A stretch of 64,000 nucleotides of DNA from Allacma fusca (lineage: Eukaryota > Arthropoda > Collembola > Symphypleona > Sminthuridae). The notes under the pieces were generated by a model. That model searched no databases. It was given only the letters and a program-made list of their open reading frames with translations, and was not told where the DNA came from. Shown one piece after another: positions 1 through 9,238 of this stretch. The first letter of the stretch is position 1. Each line of letters starts with the position of its first letter. The DNA lies in assembly GCA_947179485.1 (NCBI GenBank), contig OX359246.1:35505632-35569631 (forward strand). The letters run 5' to 3'. The translations under genes were made by a program, and so were the position numbers.

Positions 1-843
1 TGAGCAACGGGTAACTATTAACGACAAACATTTGACACCAGAATGAGATTTATTACTACGAGTAGTCACTAATCGGTGCAAATCTTGAAAAGATGGTCTC
101 GCAAGAGTGGAAAATTTTCCAATTCTCCATTGAATTATGGCTTAAAAGTGAGTGTTTCTTCATATAAAAACCTTTTCATTTATTTCATAAAGGCTTATTT
201 TTTTATCCAAGGTGGCATCTCAATTTGCTGACAATTTCCATGGCAAAATGCTTTAAGTTCCTAATTAAAGGTAGTGTTGTTTCCGTAAATCAGGCACTCT
301 GGTAATAATGAACAAACTTCAGTGAATAAACCCATGATTTTTGCTGCTAAAATCGAATTTTACTTTTACTCTGTTTATTTGAATGTAATATCAAACCGAC
401 ATCTCGATATATCTAGTCGCATTTTTAACACTACACTTAAGGAATTTACCAGCAAAAAATTCCTGATCAACGTATTACAGCTAGGCACAATTATTTTATA
501 TGAAGTCTGTTTTTTAGATGATATTTCGAAATGAGTGCAAAAGAACTTATTTCCTAGCGAAATTTTTACCAAAAACGCAGTGCCGCTTTAGAGGGTCATT
601 CGACAAGCGTGCAAAGCAAACACATATTAACTTTTCATTGTGTATTAACACAAATAGTAGCAGATGTAAAAGTCGCAATTTCCGATTTTACCTGCATTTT
701 GTTAATTTTCAATTCCGAAATTTGTAGGCTGTCCAATTTTATAGGTAAAAGCGGAAGGGTTTGAATATCTTTGAAGAAAAAATTATGTCGTAACTGAACT
801 TTAGACCAAAAACAAAGTGCCGCTTTTAGGTGCCCTTGAATAT
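1..843. repeat. Left copy of a duplicated host locus (5' flank of the giant element)
   Basis: This stretch is closely similar, with scattered substitutions, to 43468-44313 later in the window. The alignable sequence stops at the LTR boundary at 844 and resumes for a short distance after the element at 30160. It holds no convincing gene: the small open frames in it (for example around 322-534) occur in both copies but look like no known protein. It is either one arm of a segmental duplication or a copy of a dispersed repeat into which the LTR element inserted. Confidence 0.85.
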
Positions 844-1423
844 TGTTACGGATATATTATAAATAGAGTAGAATAAGCATAATCTAAGTCAGCAAATAGT
901 TTGGAAGGTCGTAAGCAGAGGCTACGTGACGCCAAACGCTGACATAACATAATTACAAGAAAAGGAAAGGAAATGATTCAGATTATTTAATAAACAATAA
1001 ACTAAGAATAGGATAAGATTTGAGTTAGATTAAGACACGTAGATTAAGAACAAGTTCGAATCTCGACTTCAAGCAAGGAACATCAAGAGGAGCCGCACCT
1101 AGAGTCCATTCCCTCCGGGATGGATCTCCACGGGTAGCAAGCGGGGCAACATGAAATTCGGAGAATTTCAGGAAGAAGAGATTCAGACTTCAAATTCTAT
1201 TTTGTGTTAAATGTTAATTGTTCAGTGTAAATTGTATCAGTTTAGGAACAATAAATTGGCCAAAAGTTAATAAAACGAACTACACACAGAACTCAATAAG
1301 TTCCATTTATTCATGAGTTTCACCAACATCGAAACCATAATTCAGGGGAATGGAACGCCCGAACCTAGGCTACATTGTCTATTACCCACACGACATCAAT
1401 ACCCGGGTGATAGCAACGTAACA
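844..1423 (+). repeat. 5' LTR (580 bp)
   Basis: It starts TGTTACGG and ends CGTAACA, so the termini form a 7-bp inverted repeat (TGTTACG/CGTAACA). I compared it by eye along its length with 29580-30159 and saw no difference. The preceding ATAT (840-843) is one half of the target-site duplication. Confidence 0.97.
858..865 (+). promoter_or_regulatory. Candidate LTR TATA box
   Basis: TATAAATA lies 14 bp inside the 5' LTR and is the best TATA-like match in the LTR. Its position so near the LTR edge would give a very short U3, so it may instead be chance AT-rich sequence. An Inr/DPE promoter, common in insect Gypsy elements, is not excluded. Confidence 0.35.
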
Positions 1424-1470
1424 TGATGTTTCTGCCAGGCCTTCGGGTTTATTTGGTAAGGACCCGGAGG

Positions 1471-1495
1471 ATCCGTAGGTCGGGGACCTGCGGAT
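1471..1495 (+). promoter_or_regulatory. Strong leader hairpin, 11-bp stem
   Basis: ATCCGTAGGTC pairs with GACCTGCGGAT across a GGG loop, with a single T-G wobble. It lies 47 nt after the 5' LTR. A second hairpin (CGGGT/ACCCG) stands just before it. The position is where retroelements keep primer-binding, dimerisation or packaging structures; the role here is inferred. Confidence 0.6.
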
Positions 1496-3439
1496 GACCC
1501 TGTGACATAAGACCAAACTTTGTAGCAAGTAAGGTCGTTAGTCAAACAAAATTCATGGGATGGAAGTATGGGGCTCGACAAGGAGAAAATACTCTCAATT
1601 CTCTCCAGGGCCACCCGAAACTTCTCGTGAAAGGCAGTCATAACATGCAACAATGTTACCTCAAGAAAGAAAATTTGGAAATTATCATCACGCGCGGATT
1701 CAAGTTCGAATTCAGAAATCCTAGTGCAGCACTATAAAAAGAACTATTTACTGGCCAGGAATACTATTTTAAGTGACTAGTGAAATTGGGACTCTTTCCA
1801 ACCGGAAAATTAGGGGAAGAGGACGTCCAATAAGGTAATACAATTTTTTCTTTAAGGTTCATGAATTTCATGTTTAGGAGCATATTGATTTTGTAATGTA
1901 GTTACGAAGCGTAGCTAATATTCAGGAGTAATTAACCAGAGTTTAGATACAAATCATATGTTCAAATTAGAAAATTGCGCATATATGTATATGTATTTTG
2001 TGGTTTTCAGAATACATAGTAGGTGTACGTGCATAACAAATTTTCACCAAAATTAGCTTCTTCCAGTAAAATAAGTCTTCTTCTATCTTTTTAGACGCCT
2101 AAAGGGCCGGGTCTGAGCGTAGGCATAAACAGTGTTCGTATTGTAAAGGGAACTATTCCGGCTGAAGTGCCGTTCTTGTGCGCAGTATAATAGTAATCTT
2201 TCTCTTCGTAAGTTTTAAGTTCTAATTTCAAAAGGGCCGTTCTTGAGCGTTGAAATTCTTTTAATTCTTCAAATTACTTTTCAAAGTTTTGGGAAACCCC
2301 AGGCTAGGGGATAGGAACCCAAAACACAATTAAAATCAATTAATTAATTAGGACATTTTTTTATTAATACAAGACTCTCAAAATTCACTTTCCAAGCTTA
2401 GTTTAAAGCAAAATATGATCTAGCTTTCAAGTAAATAACTCAAAAATAAATTTTTCACTTTCTTCTTTCTCTACATCTTTCTCCTTCTAGAATAAGCACA
2501 TTTGAAGGGCCGGGACTGAGCGCAAATGTCTGTAAATTCTTTAATCTTCAAATTACGTAATTAAGAGCCCCAGGGCTAGGTGGCAAAACCCAATTAAAAC
2601 TCTTTCGCTGAAAATTACTTTCTTTACCTGATGTGTAGGTTTACACGGGTAACAATAGGATCTATCATAAACTTTTCACAAACATCTTTCTTCTCCCATT
2701 TTTTTCCATTTTCCACCAGAAGGGCCGGAATTGAGCGCTGGGTAATTAGGACATAATTTGTCATGGTTTTGGCAAATATTAGGACTTTAAAGTTAATCCG
2801 GAAGGCCGAATGTGAGCACGGAGCATATCAGATTTCAGTTAGTCAGTTCGCAAATCAAAACCTATACAGCTCAGTTAGAGAGCATAGGTAGATTAGACCA
2901 TCTAAAGATTATAGTATGTAAGGAGAACAAAATTATATCGGGAGGGCCGAATATGAGCACCGAGGTGATTAGGACAGTTTAATTAAGGTTTGAACAAAAT
3001 TTAGTCCAAAGGGCCGAGGTACATTGAGCGTGGACACATTGGTTTAGTTCATAAGCATACATATAAGAAAATTCTCATCTACGTAGTTTAGGGATTCAAG
3101 GGCCGAAATGTGAGCGGAATCATTGTTGTATATAGGTTTTAGTATACGTAGAATCCGAGAGGCTAGGAAGATTAGGAGGGACCTTATGGTTTAGTAGGGT
3201 TCGAGTCATTCCAAGCACGGAGGTGTTCGGATGGAGTGCCGACAAAAGTACCGATAAGCCTGTGACCTACTAGAGGTAATCGGAGAGGCTATGATTGACG
3301 CACCGATATAGGTATATGTTTGTAATGTGCCCGAGCTAGCGGATAGGTAACAGCAATGACTATTACTAGTAAGGAGTGCCATGGTTTAGTGGATAGGATA
3401 ACAGGGGACATTCCAAAGCACGGATGTTCACTTTAAAAT

Positions 3440-3474
3440 CTATGTATGCGGTTTCCAGCTATGGCCATACATAG
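3440..3474 (+). promoter_or_regulatory. Leader hairpin with perfect 9-bp stem
   Basis: CTATGTATG (3440-3448) pairs perfectly with CATACATAG (3466-3474) around a 17-nt loop. It stands within the leader between the main hairpin array and the CTCATGG hairpins, but its loop does not match the array consensus. Confidence 0.6.
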
Positions 3475-3503
3475 GGACTTTCATATTTATTACTTCTTCC
3501 ATA

Positions 3504-3615
3504 GATGACTCATGGTTTTGAGTGCATCATAAGTTTAGCCATTCTCGAAGGATTTTGCTAGAGTAGAGAGATTTGGCATAAGAAACCACAGGCTCATGGC
3601 TTTTGAGAGTTGGTT
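3504..3615 (+). repeat. Two nested hairpins sharing the motif CTCATGG-TTTTGAG
   Basis: The motif occurs at 3509-3522 and 3593-3607. Each copy folds as an inner CTCA/TGAG stem and is enclosed by a different outer stem: GATG/CATC (3504-3507 with 3525-3528) and AACCA/TGGTT (3584-3588 with 3611-3615). This is a second conserved-core, variable-stem family in the same leader. Confidence 0.5.
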
Positions 3616-3909
3616 ATAGGGATAGGAATTCAGTAAATTCTGGTGCTTTCAGTTTTTGCTGTCTAACAACAGATACAAGCCTTGCTGATGGTAGGATCGG
3701 TTCAAGGAAGTTCTTAGGTACGAATTAGGACGCGAAACATATCCTTTGGGGCAGAAGGGTAATTAGTAGCGAGGAATACAGTCCTTATTAATTCTGGGAA
3801 TCATTACAGGAGTATTTAGGGAATTTAGGCAACACCGGCCCGAATGTGAGGAGTGTTGATTGACAATAAGACTGATAGTTTAAGGAGTTAGACGCAACTA
3901 GCCATTGCA

Positions 3910-4172
3910 AATAAGTAAGTTTAGGAAGGTTAAGTTTTAAGGTGAGTAAGTTTAAGAGCGTTAAGTTTTAAGGAAGATAGGGTTAAGGAAACTAAGTTTA
4001 GAACAGTTTAAGTTTAAAGGACAGTAAGTTTTAAGGGAAATAGGTTTTAAGGAGTTTAAGTTTTAAGGGATTTAAGTTTATGACAGTTTAGGTTTTAAGG
4101 AAGGTTAAGATTATGAAAGGATTAAGTTTTAAAGGAAATTAAGATTAGAAAGTTTAGGTTTTAAGGAAATCC
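3910..4172 (+). repeat. Degenerate TTAAGTTTTAAGGA repeat tract
   Basis: This is an irregular minisatellite-like run built from variants of TTTAAGTTTTAAGG, strongly purine-biased apart from its T runs. It contains no open frame and lies between the hairpin array and ORF1. It may simply be slippage-derived spacer, or an unstructured linker in the RNA. Confidence 0.7.
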
Positions 4173-4293
4173 AGGTCGTAACACCAGGAGGTACTCATTG
4201 GAAACGTTAGGATTACAGAGATTAAGTTTAAGACGATTCACAGCTAAGGTTAGGGACGTTCAGGGTTCGAACACTTAGGTTATAAGCACAGAA

Positions 4294-4307
4294 AATTTCT
4301 TTTCCAG
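4294..4307 (+). promoter_or_regulatory. Candidate 3' splice site before ORF1
   Basis: A pyrimidine-rich run ending TTTCTTTTCCAG precedes the ORF1 ATG by 245 nt. Donor-like GTAAGG sequences occur at 1456 and 1529, just after the 5' LTR. Together they would define a leader intron of about 2.8 kb containing the whole hairpin array. No transcript evidence is available here. Confidence 0.4.
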
Positions 4308-4551
4308 GTTATCATCACCAATTGGCACAATTAAGTTTTAAAAAAACTAGGATTAAAATAGCATAGGCATACAAGGCAAAATTTTAGGAAACGGTTTAAG
4401 TTGAAATTTGGCATAAGTTTTAAGAAGGTTTTCAGGATTGAAATTGACAAAAGAACTCTCACAACCGTCAAAACAAATTCATAAAACCAAACTCTACGAA
4501 ACGCCTTAGCATTTTTCAGCCCATCCAGAAAAAGTTAGGACGTTTACAGGT

Positions 4552-7500
4552 ATGGAACCCGAAAAGAACCAACATCCATCAAGAAGGGAACCACCACCTG
4601 CACCTTCAATACCATCTCGAAGGACTACGCGATCGGCAGGACCAGTGCCACAGAACGAAACAGGCTTGGAGGAAATCCTCGCCCGTAGGAAAGAGGAGAG
4701 GAAAGCAGCGAAAGCCAAAGCTAATACAGCAACGGCAGGTGTAGACCTCTCTTCAACGTCTTCAGCTTTGACATCTACAGTCATGGAAGAATCCGGCAGT
4801 ACAACCCTGGCATTATCTGCACAAAGTCCATCGGGCTCGCAGGCCACGGGGCACGGAGATAATCCTGACAATAATGACGAAAGCATGGATGTGTTCTTGG
4901 ACACGGTGTCAACACCTGTAACAGGTACGGCAACCAGTCCAAAACGAACACCAACAGTATCAACAGCACAAACACCAAAGTTTTCAAAAACAAAGGTGGT
5001 GCAAGGACAAAATCTCCATAGACTAGCTATGCAACGAGAATTACGCGACCTCGAGGTAACCAACCCGGAGGGCCAACAGGTCCAACAAGACCAGGAGGTT
5101 GAGGCCACAGGCGAATTCATGCTAAATGCTAGAGGAGACATGGTTTTTGTCAGTCACGATGCTGACCCCACGATCAAGGAAATCCTGTCGCAATTTAATC
5201 AACCTGAGGAAAGACCAACTAGTAGCGCTGCCATGTCATCATTTGAAATTCTCACGGATCCCGGAAGCAACCACACAAGCGTAGGGGAGGGCGAGCAAGG
5301 ATTCGCAACTCCAGAAAGTGAGATGGAAGATGTGACCAATGAATCACCCAACAATGTGGTTGTCAGCAACCTGACAAACCCAGTTGGCAACGGAGACATT
5401 CCTCAAGACACGAGCATACAATCCCAACAGGATGTACAAAGTCAAGGAATGTGCAGCAAAGCTACTGGACAAACAGAACAACAGGTTAATCAGCAAAGCT
5501 CAACGGAATTGGATGACTTGGAGGATTCCAATAGACCAATTGCTATAGCAACAAGTACACCAGAGATTATCCAGCAAGGGAATCTCAGTACACACTCATC
5601 ATTTAGGGACAATTTAGCAATAACTCAATCGGACGAGTCAACCGAACAGAGTGAACAAGGTGACTCACCAACAGGAGTGCCACGTACGAATAACAGTATA
5701 GGGAGTGATCGTGACCAGGTCACTACTCAATTAAATCAGCAGTTATCAAACTTAAGCATCAGCGACCACCGTAAGGCTTCACAGTCGAATACTACAGTTT
5801 CTCAACAACCAGACATACAACAACTTGTACGAGATAGGTTTCTATCAAGACCATCTCCAGGATTTTCCAATAGAGGAGACATAGGTTTTCGAAGGACACT
5901 CAGCCGGGTGTCTGAGTCTACAGAACAGGAAGGCCCAGTCGAGGATCAGTTACCACCGATCAGAGAAGGGCAAGATAACATCCAAAGAGTGGAAGAAAAT
6001 TTCGTACAGTTAGTGACAGGTACAGGTGTGATAGTACCAACGGGATCATTTCAACAACTAGTGACCACCGCAGGCTTCCAACGGAACTCAGTGGAAAATT
6101 TTCTGGTAGTTCGAGGATTGGAAGGACAACTGATAGAGGTGTATCACAGGTTAGCTCAAAATCTTTATACAGGTACAGTCCAGTGGACACATTTTTTCCT
6201 TAGATTAGCTGAAGTCACCCACAGACGGGACAATAACAGAGATCCGAATAGGGAAGAAAGGGAAGTGTTACGTACACGTGCTTTTGAGTACGGTCGGAAC
6301 GTCAGGGACAACATTTTCATCCCCACCGACGTCATCCGAAACCTTTTAGAGCACCGGGTATTGTCGTTGAGAAGTCATCAGGCACACCAGGATAGCCAGA
6401 TTTTCTTCAACGATACACCTAGGTACACGACCGTGATACAATCCGGAAGACTTAGTGAAAATCTAGAATTTGGTCAACAACGACAAGAAAGACGAGTCAG
6501 CGACGAGAGTAGGCCAGGTCCGGAACAAGATTCAAATAACAACGGGACCACCCAACAAAGTGTAATCGACTCCAGCGCTGACGACATCATTAGCAGGTAC
6601 CTTAGGTACGACCAAAGAAACCCACCAGTAACACGGAATCCGGTTACGGGTTTATTAGAACCAGCATCTAGATCTACGCTAAGGACCATCTCAGGCGAAC
6701 CTACAGTACAACCCGTTACGTCACGAAGGATTTCACCGGAAAGCTTGAATACCAGCTCAAGCTCAATCAACAAGGCTATAGCCCAGGCAATAGCCTCAGC
6801 GACACTTCAAGCAGGTTTAACAACCCCTCGAAATCGGAAGTCGAGTAACTCCGATCGTGACCATCTCAGACCAAGTAACCAGGTGACGGACAGTAACCAG
6901 GTAGATTACTCATCACCTAGGTCACAACTTTTCCAGAAATCGGTGAGAAGACATTACAGGGTAAATAGTGCTGAGGAAAACAGCAACTTAAATCCCAGAA
7001 CCAGTCCACAAGGGATTACGACACGTGAGAGACCGAGCAACAGCCGTTGCGAGACAGGCATTCAGAAGGGTAGCCCAAGTGCACCCACTACATCACCTAT
7101 AGTCCAGACAGGTAATCAGACGCCAACAGGGAGCTCTACGGCACAACCGAGAGTGACCCCGAGGTCCAGTAATTCCTGTCGCTCAACACCCGCAACAGGT
7201 GAAAGAGGGCAGTCAAGCCGACACAGCGACTCTCACGAAATAACACAGCAAATTAACCCAGTACACATCTCACCAACCAGTCAGGACAGACAGGTTTCAA
7301 CGGAAAATACGCCAAGGAACCGACCAACTCAACCTAACCTGCAATTTAGACCACAACCCACCCAAGACGATTTGGAGACACCAACTGAGGAGGTCGAGAC
7401 CACCCAAATTGGTAGTACATCACAGGCTACCGTTAAGAGGGATTTAGCAACAACAAAGTTGTACGTCAACACAGATTCCACCCAGGTAAACAGTAACGAA

Positions 7501-8616
7501 CAACTGGTACACCGAGTTTACCAGTCACCGGGAGGTCGAATCTACGTACATCCACCCGTGCACGCGTTGCGAGCACCGCCACTTGACGTTAGTGAAACAG
7601 CTTTGAGAACATTGGTGCAAGTAGGCAGACAACTAAGAGAACAGAATCCGTCATTAACTATCGCAAATACCATCAGAAATTCTGACACAGGTACTTACTA
7701 TCAGGCATTTAGACCCCAAGACAGATTTACCGTCTATCAATCACCGAGAGGCTCGTTATATAACAGCCTACCGATAGGACGCACAGGTATACACCGCCAC
7801 AGTTTACGAGGTCGAGACATCTTGCAACGAGCAACCAACAACGACAGGACCATCATAGAAGGTGGAGAGCTTGTAACAGCACCCCAACCACCACCTTCGG
7901 AACAAACATCTAGAAGCAACGAGTCATACGTCCAAGGTGACACCCTAAGGTCAAGAACAGCAACACCTGCATCAACAACACGTGCAGCAACGACTTTTGC
8001 AGTACCAGCTAGACCAACCGGAAGGTTCATAACCAGGTCAGCAAACCGACCAACGACACCGACAGCTCCAGCTGTCCCCGTCAGACCAAATTCAGCAGTA
8101 GCAGGACCATCCCGAGTAACAACAACTCCAACCACAAGTCAAGGTAAAGTCAGTTGGCTTGACGACTTACAATACGGAGTTAACATTTGGACAGGACCCA
8201 GTGGCAGAGTATACACCAGCGAGAACGAAGCAACCGAAGACGAGTTAGTACCAAGCAGAATAACAACGAGACAATACTCTAAGATCGCGCGAAAACAAGA
8301 TAGATTCAGAAACCAGGGGGTAGAAAACGAAGCGACTTGGACAGGTCAAGTGAGACGCCTGATCTATTATAACAGAAGGGACGGTATCATACAACGAAGG
8401 TTCAGACTAGTGCTGTCCATGGGAACAGGAGACACCCAGGTTTTTGGGAACAGGAACAGGAATGGGTGCGTACGGGAACACAAATTTTGTTCCCAAAACA
8501 CTTTGGGAACGTTTGGGAACATAGAAATTGTTCCCAAAATATGGGAACAAAAGCGGGTTTGGGAACAGGAACAAAACGTGTACCTACCTGGTATTCACAT
8601 CAAGTTTTTAATATAA
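4552..8616 (+). CDS. ORF1: N-terminal part of a giant Gag polyprotein (interrupted)
   Basis: The frame opens at ATG 4552 and runs to a TAA at 8616, but everything from 8408 on belongs to a nested MITE, so the genuine element-coded part is 4552-8407 (about 1285 residues). It is hydrophilic, rich in Q, S, T, N and R, and largely disordered in appearance. Near the C-terminus a motif recurs three times: VYQSPGGRIY, VYQSPRGSLY and TGPSGRVYTS. Beyond the MITE the same reading frame resumes at 9239 and continues through the capsid-like and zinc-knuckle region; MITE plus duplication is 831 nt, a multiple of three. I therefore read ORF1 and gag as one original frame of roughly 2190 codons. I know no homologue of the N-terminal part; Ogre elements have an unrelated ORF at this place. 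Confidence 0.8.
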   Translation: MEPEKNQHPSRREPPPAPSIPSRRTTRSAGPVPQNETGLEEILARRKEERKAAKAKANTATAGVDLSSTSSALTSTVMEESGSTTLALSAQSPSGSQATGHGDNPDNNDESMDVFLDTVSTPVTGTATSPKRTPTVSTAQTPKFSKTKVVQGQNLHRLAMQRELRDLEVTNPEGQQVQQDQEVEATGEFMLNARGDMVFVSHDADPTIKEILSQFNQPEERPTSSAAMSSFEILTDPGSNHTSVGEGEQGFATPESEMEDVTNESPNNVVVSNLTNPVGNGDIPQDTSIQSQQDVQSQGMCSKATGQTEQQVNQQSSTELDDLEDSNRPIAIATSTPEIIQQGNLSTHSSFRDNLAITQSDESTEQSEQGDSPTGVPRTNNSIGSDRDQVTTQLNQQLSNLSISDHRKASQSNTTVSQQPDIQQLVRDRFLSRPSPGFSNRGDIGFRRTLSRVSESTEQEGPVEDQLPPIREGQDNIQRVEENFVQLVTGTGVIVPTGSFQQLVTTAGFQRNSVENFLVVRGLEGQLIEVYHRLAQNLYTGTVQWTHFFLRLAEVTHRRDNNRDPNREEREVLRTRAFEYGRNVRDNIFIPTDVIRNLLEHRVLSLRSHQAHQDSQIFFNDTPRYTTVIQSGRLSENLEFGQQRQERRVSDESRPGPEQDSNNNGTTQQSVIDSSADDIISRYLRYDQRNPPVTRNPVTGLLEPASRSTLRTISGEPTVQPVTSRRISPESLNTSSSSINKAIAQAIASATLQAGLTTPRNRKSSNSDRDHLRPSNQVTDSNQVDYSSPRSQLFQKSVRRHYRVNSAEENSNLNPRTSPQGITTRERPSNSRCETGIQKGSPSAPTTSPIVQTGNQTPTGSSTAQPRVTPRSSNSCRSTPATGERGQSSRHSDSHEITQQINPVHISPTSQDRQVSTENTPRNRPTQPNLQFRPQPTQDDLETPTEEVETTQIGSTSQATVKRDLATTKLYVNTDSTQVNSNEQLVHRVYQSPGGRIYVHPPVHALRAPPLDVSETALRTLVQVGRQLREQNPSLTIANTIRNSDTGTYYQAFRPQDRFTVYQSPRGSLYNSLPIGRTGIHRHSLRGRDILQRATNNDRTIIEGGELVTAPQPPPSEQTSRSNESYVQGDTLRSRTATPASTTRAATTFAVPARPTGRFITRSANRPTTPTAPAVPVRPNSAVAGPSRVTTTPTTSQGKVSWLDDLQYGVNIWTGPSGRVYTSENEATEDELVPSRITTRQYSKIARKQDRFRNQGVENEATWTGQVRRLIYYNRRDGIIQRRFRLVLSMGTGDTQVFGNRNRNGCVREHKFCSQNTLGTFGNIEIVPKIWEQKRVWEQEQNVYLPGIHIKFLI

Positions 8617-9230
8617 AAATATCTCACAAATAAAATATTATTTTAAAAATACGTCGCAACATATCAAATAAGTCACTCATTCACACGTTATGATTTTACA
8701 AAAATAATAATTATTTAACACGGGGCAAAAATGGAACTCTCTGGAACTTGACAAAATTGCAGCTCAGAAAACTCCAGCGTGCTCTTATCCTTGTTAGTTT
8801 AGCAAAAGTATATTGAAAGTGCTACTTGTCCTAGCTAATTTCAGTTACTACTGTACTTTGCGCTGCGATGATTAATTTAATGACTGTTATTGAATTCTCA
8901 TTTAAATTCCAGTAGCTAAATGTATTGGAGATGGTCTGCTGTTATTTATTTTTAATAAGGTCGATTTGATATTTGGTTTTTTAAATCGATGCATAAATGG
9001 AGTTCCCTGGGGCATAAATGCGTAGGTTGTACTTTTCTGCTAGTCTTTAAGTACTTTTGGGAACAGGAACAGGAACATTCCTGTTCCTGCAGGAACAGGT
9101 CCAGGAACTTTGAATTGGTACAAACGTTTATGGGAACAGGAACAGGACCATTGCTTTTGTTCCTGAAAAAATGGGTACAGGTACATGATCAGGTATGGGT
9201 ACCAAATTTCCGTTCCCATGGACAGCACTA
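8408..9230. mobile_element. Nested non-autonomous hAT-type MITE, 823 bp
   Basis: The terminal inverted repeat TAGTGCTGTCCATGGGAAC is perfect over 19 bp at both ends (8408 and complement from 9230). It is flanked by the 8-bp duplication GTTCAGAC (8400-8407 and 9231-9238), which fits the hAT target pattern nTnnnnAn. The interior encodes no transposase. The ends carry many copies of GGAACAGG and its complement, including the palindrome CCTGTTCCTGCAGGAACAGG (9080-9099); the middle is AT-rich. It interrupts the ORF1-Gag frame. Confidence 0.93.
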
Positions 9231-9238
9231 GTTCAGAC

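Larger units (their letters stand above)
2097..3858 (+). repeat. Array of ten hairpins with conserved loop and variable, complementary stems
   Basis: The loop consensus is about RARGGCCG-N4-TGAGCR (18 nt in most copies). Stem pairs and positions: GCCTA/TAGGC (2097-2124); CTG/CAG plus outer ACTATT/AATAGT (2152-2194, loop AAGTGCCGTTCTTGTGCG); AATTTCAA/TTGAAATT (2224-2257, loop AAGGGCCGTTCTTGAGCG); ACATTTG/CAAATGT (2498-2529); CCAG/CTGG (2716-2741); TCCG/CGGA (2797-2822); TCGG/CCGA (2938-2963); GTCCA/TGGAC (3004-3035, loop 22 nt); GATTC/GAATC (3093-3121, loop 19 nt); CAACAC/GTGTTG (3830-3858, divergent 17-nt loop). The stems differ in sequence yet pair in every copy, while the loop is kept, which is the signature of selected RNA structure. 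Confidence 0.85.
1424..4551 (+). promoter_or_regulatory. Long structured 5' leader of the LTR element
   Basis: These 3.1 kb between the 5' LTR and the first long ORF hold no long coding frame but many hairpins. At the start are stem CGGGT/ACCCG (1444-1448 with 1462-1466) and an 11-bp stem (1471-1481 with 1485-1495, GGG loop, one wobble). From 2097 to 3858 lies the array of ten hairpins with a shared loop. Between 3440 and 3615 are further paired elements. From about 3910 to 4172 is a degenerate purine-rich repeat. No canonical tRNA primer-binding site (TGG...) starts at the LTR edge; the first TGG in the right orientation is at 1454. A good splice acceptor (TTTCTTTTCCAG) ends at 4307. Confidence 0.8.

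Noticed and set aside
322-534. Conserved ORF MNKPMIF... present in both copies of the duplicated block
   Set aside because: Conservation reflects the recent duplication; the right copy has different frame length and no protein-like constraint is visible.
1396-1737. Small open frames overlapping the 5' LTR edge and early leader
   Set aside because: No domain, and they run across strong leader hairpins in both orientations; chance frames.
8408-8616. C-terminal extension of ORF1 rich in GNRNRN/WEQEQ
   Set aside because: It is translated MITE sequence (GGAACAGG words), not element coding sequence.
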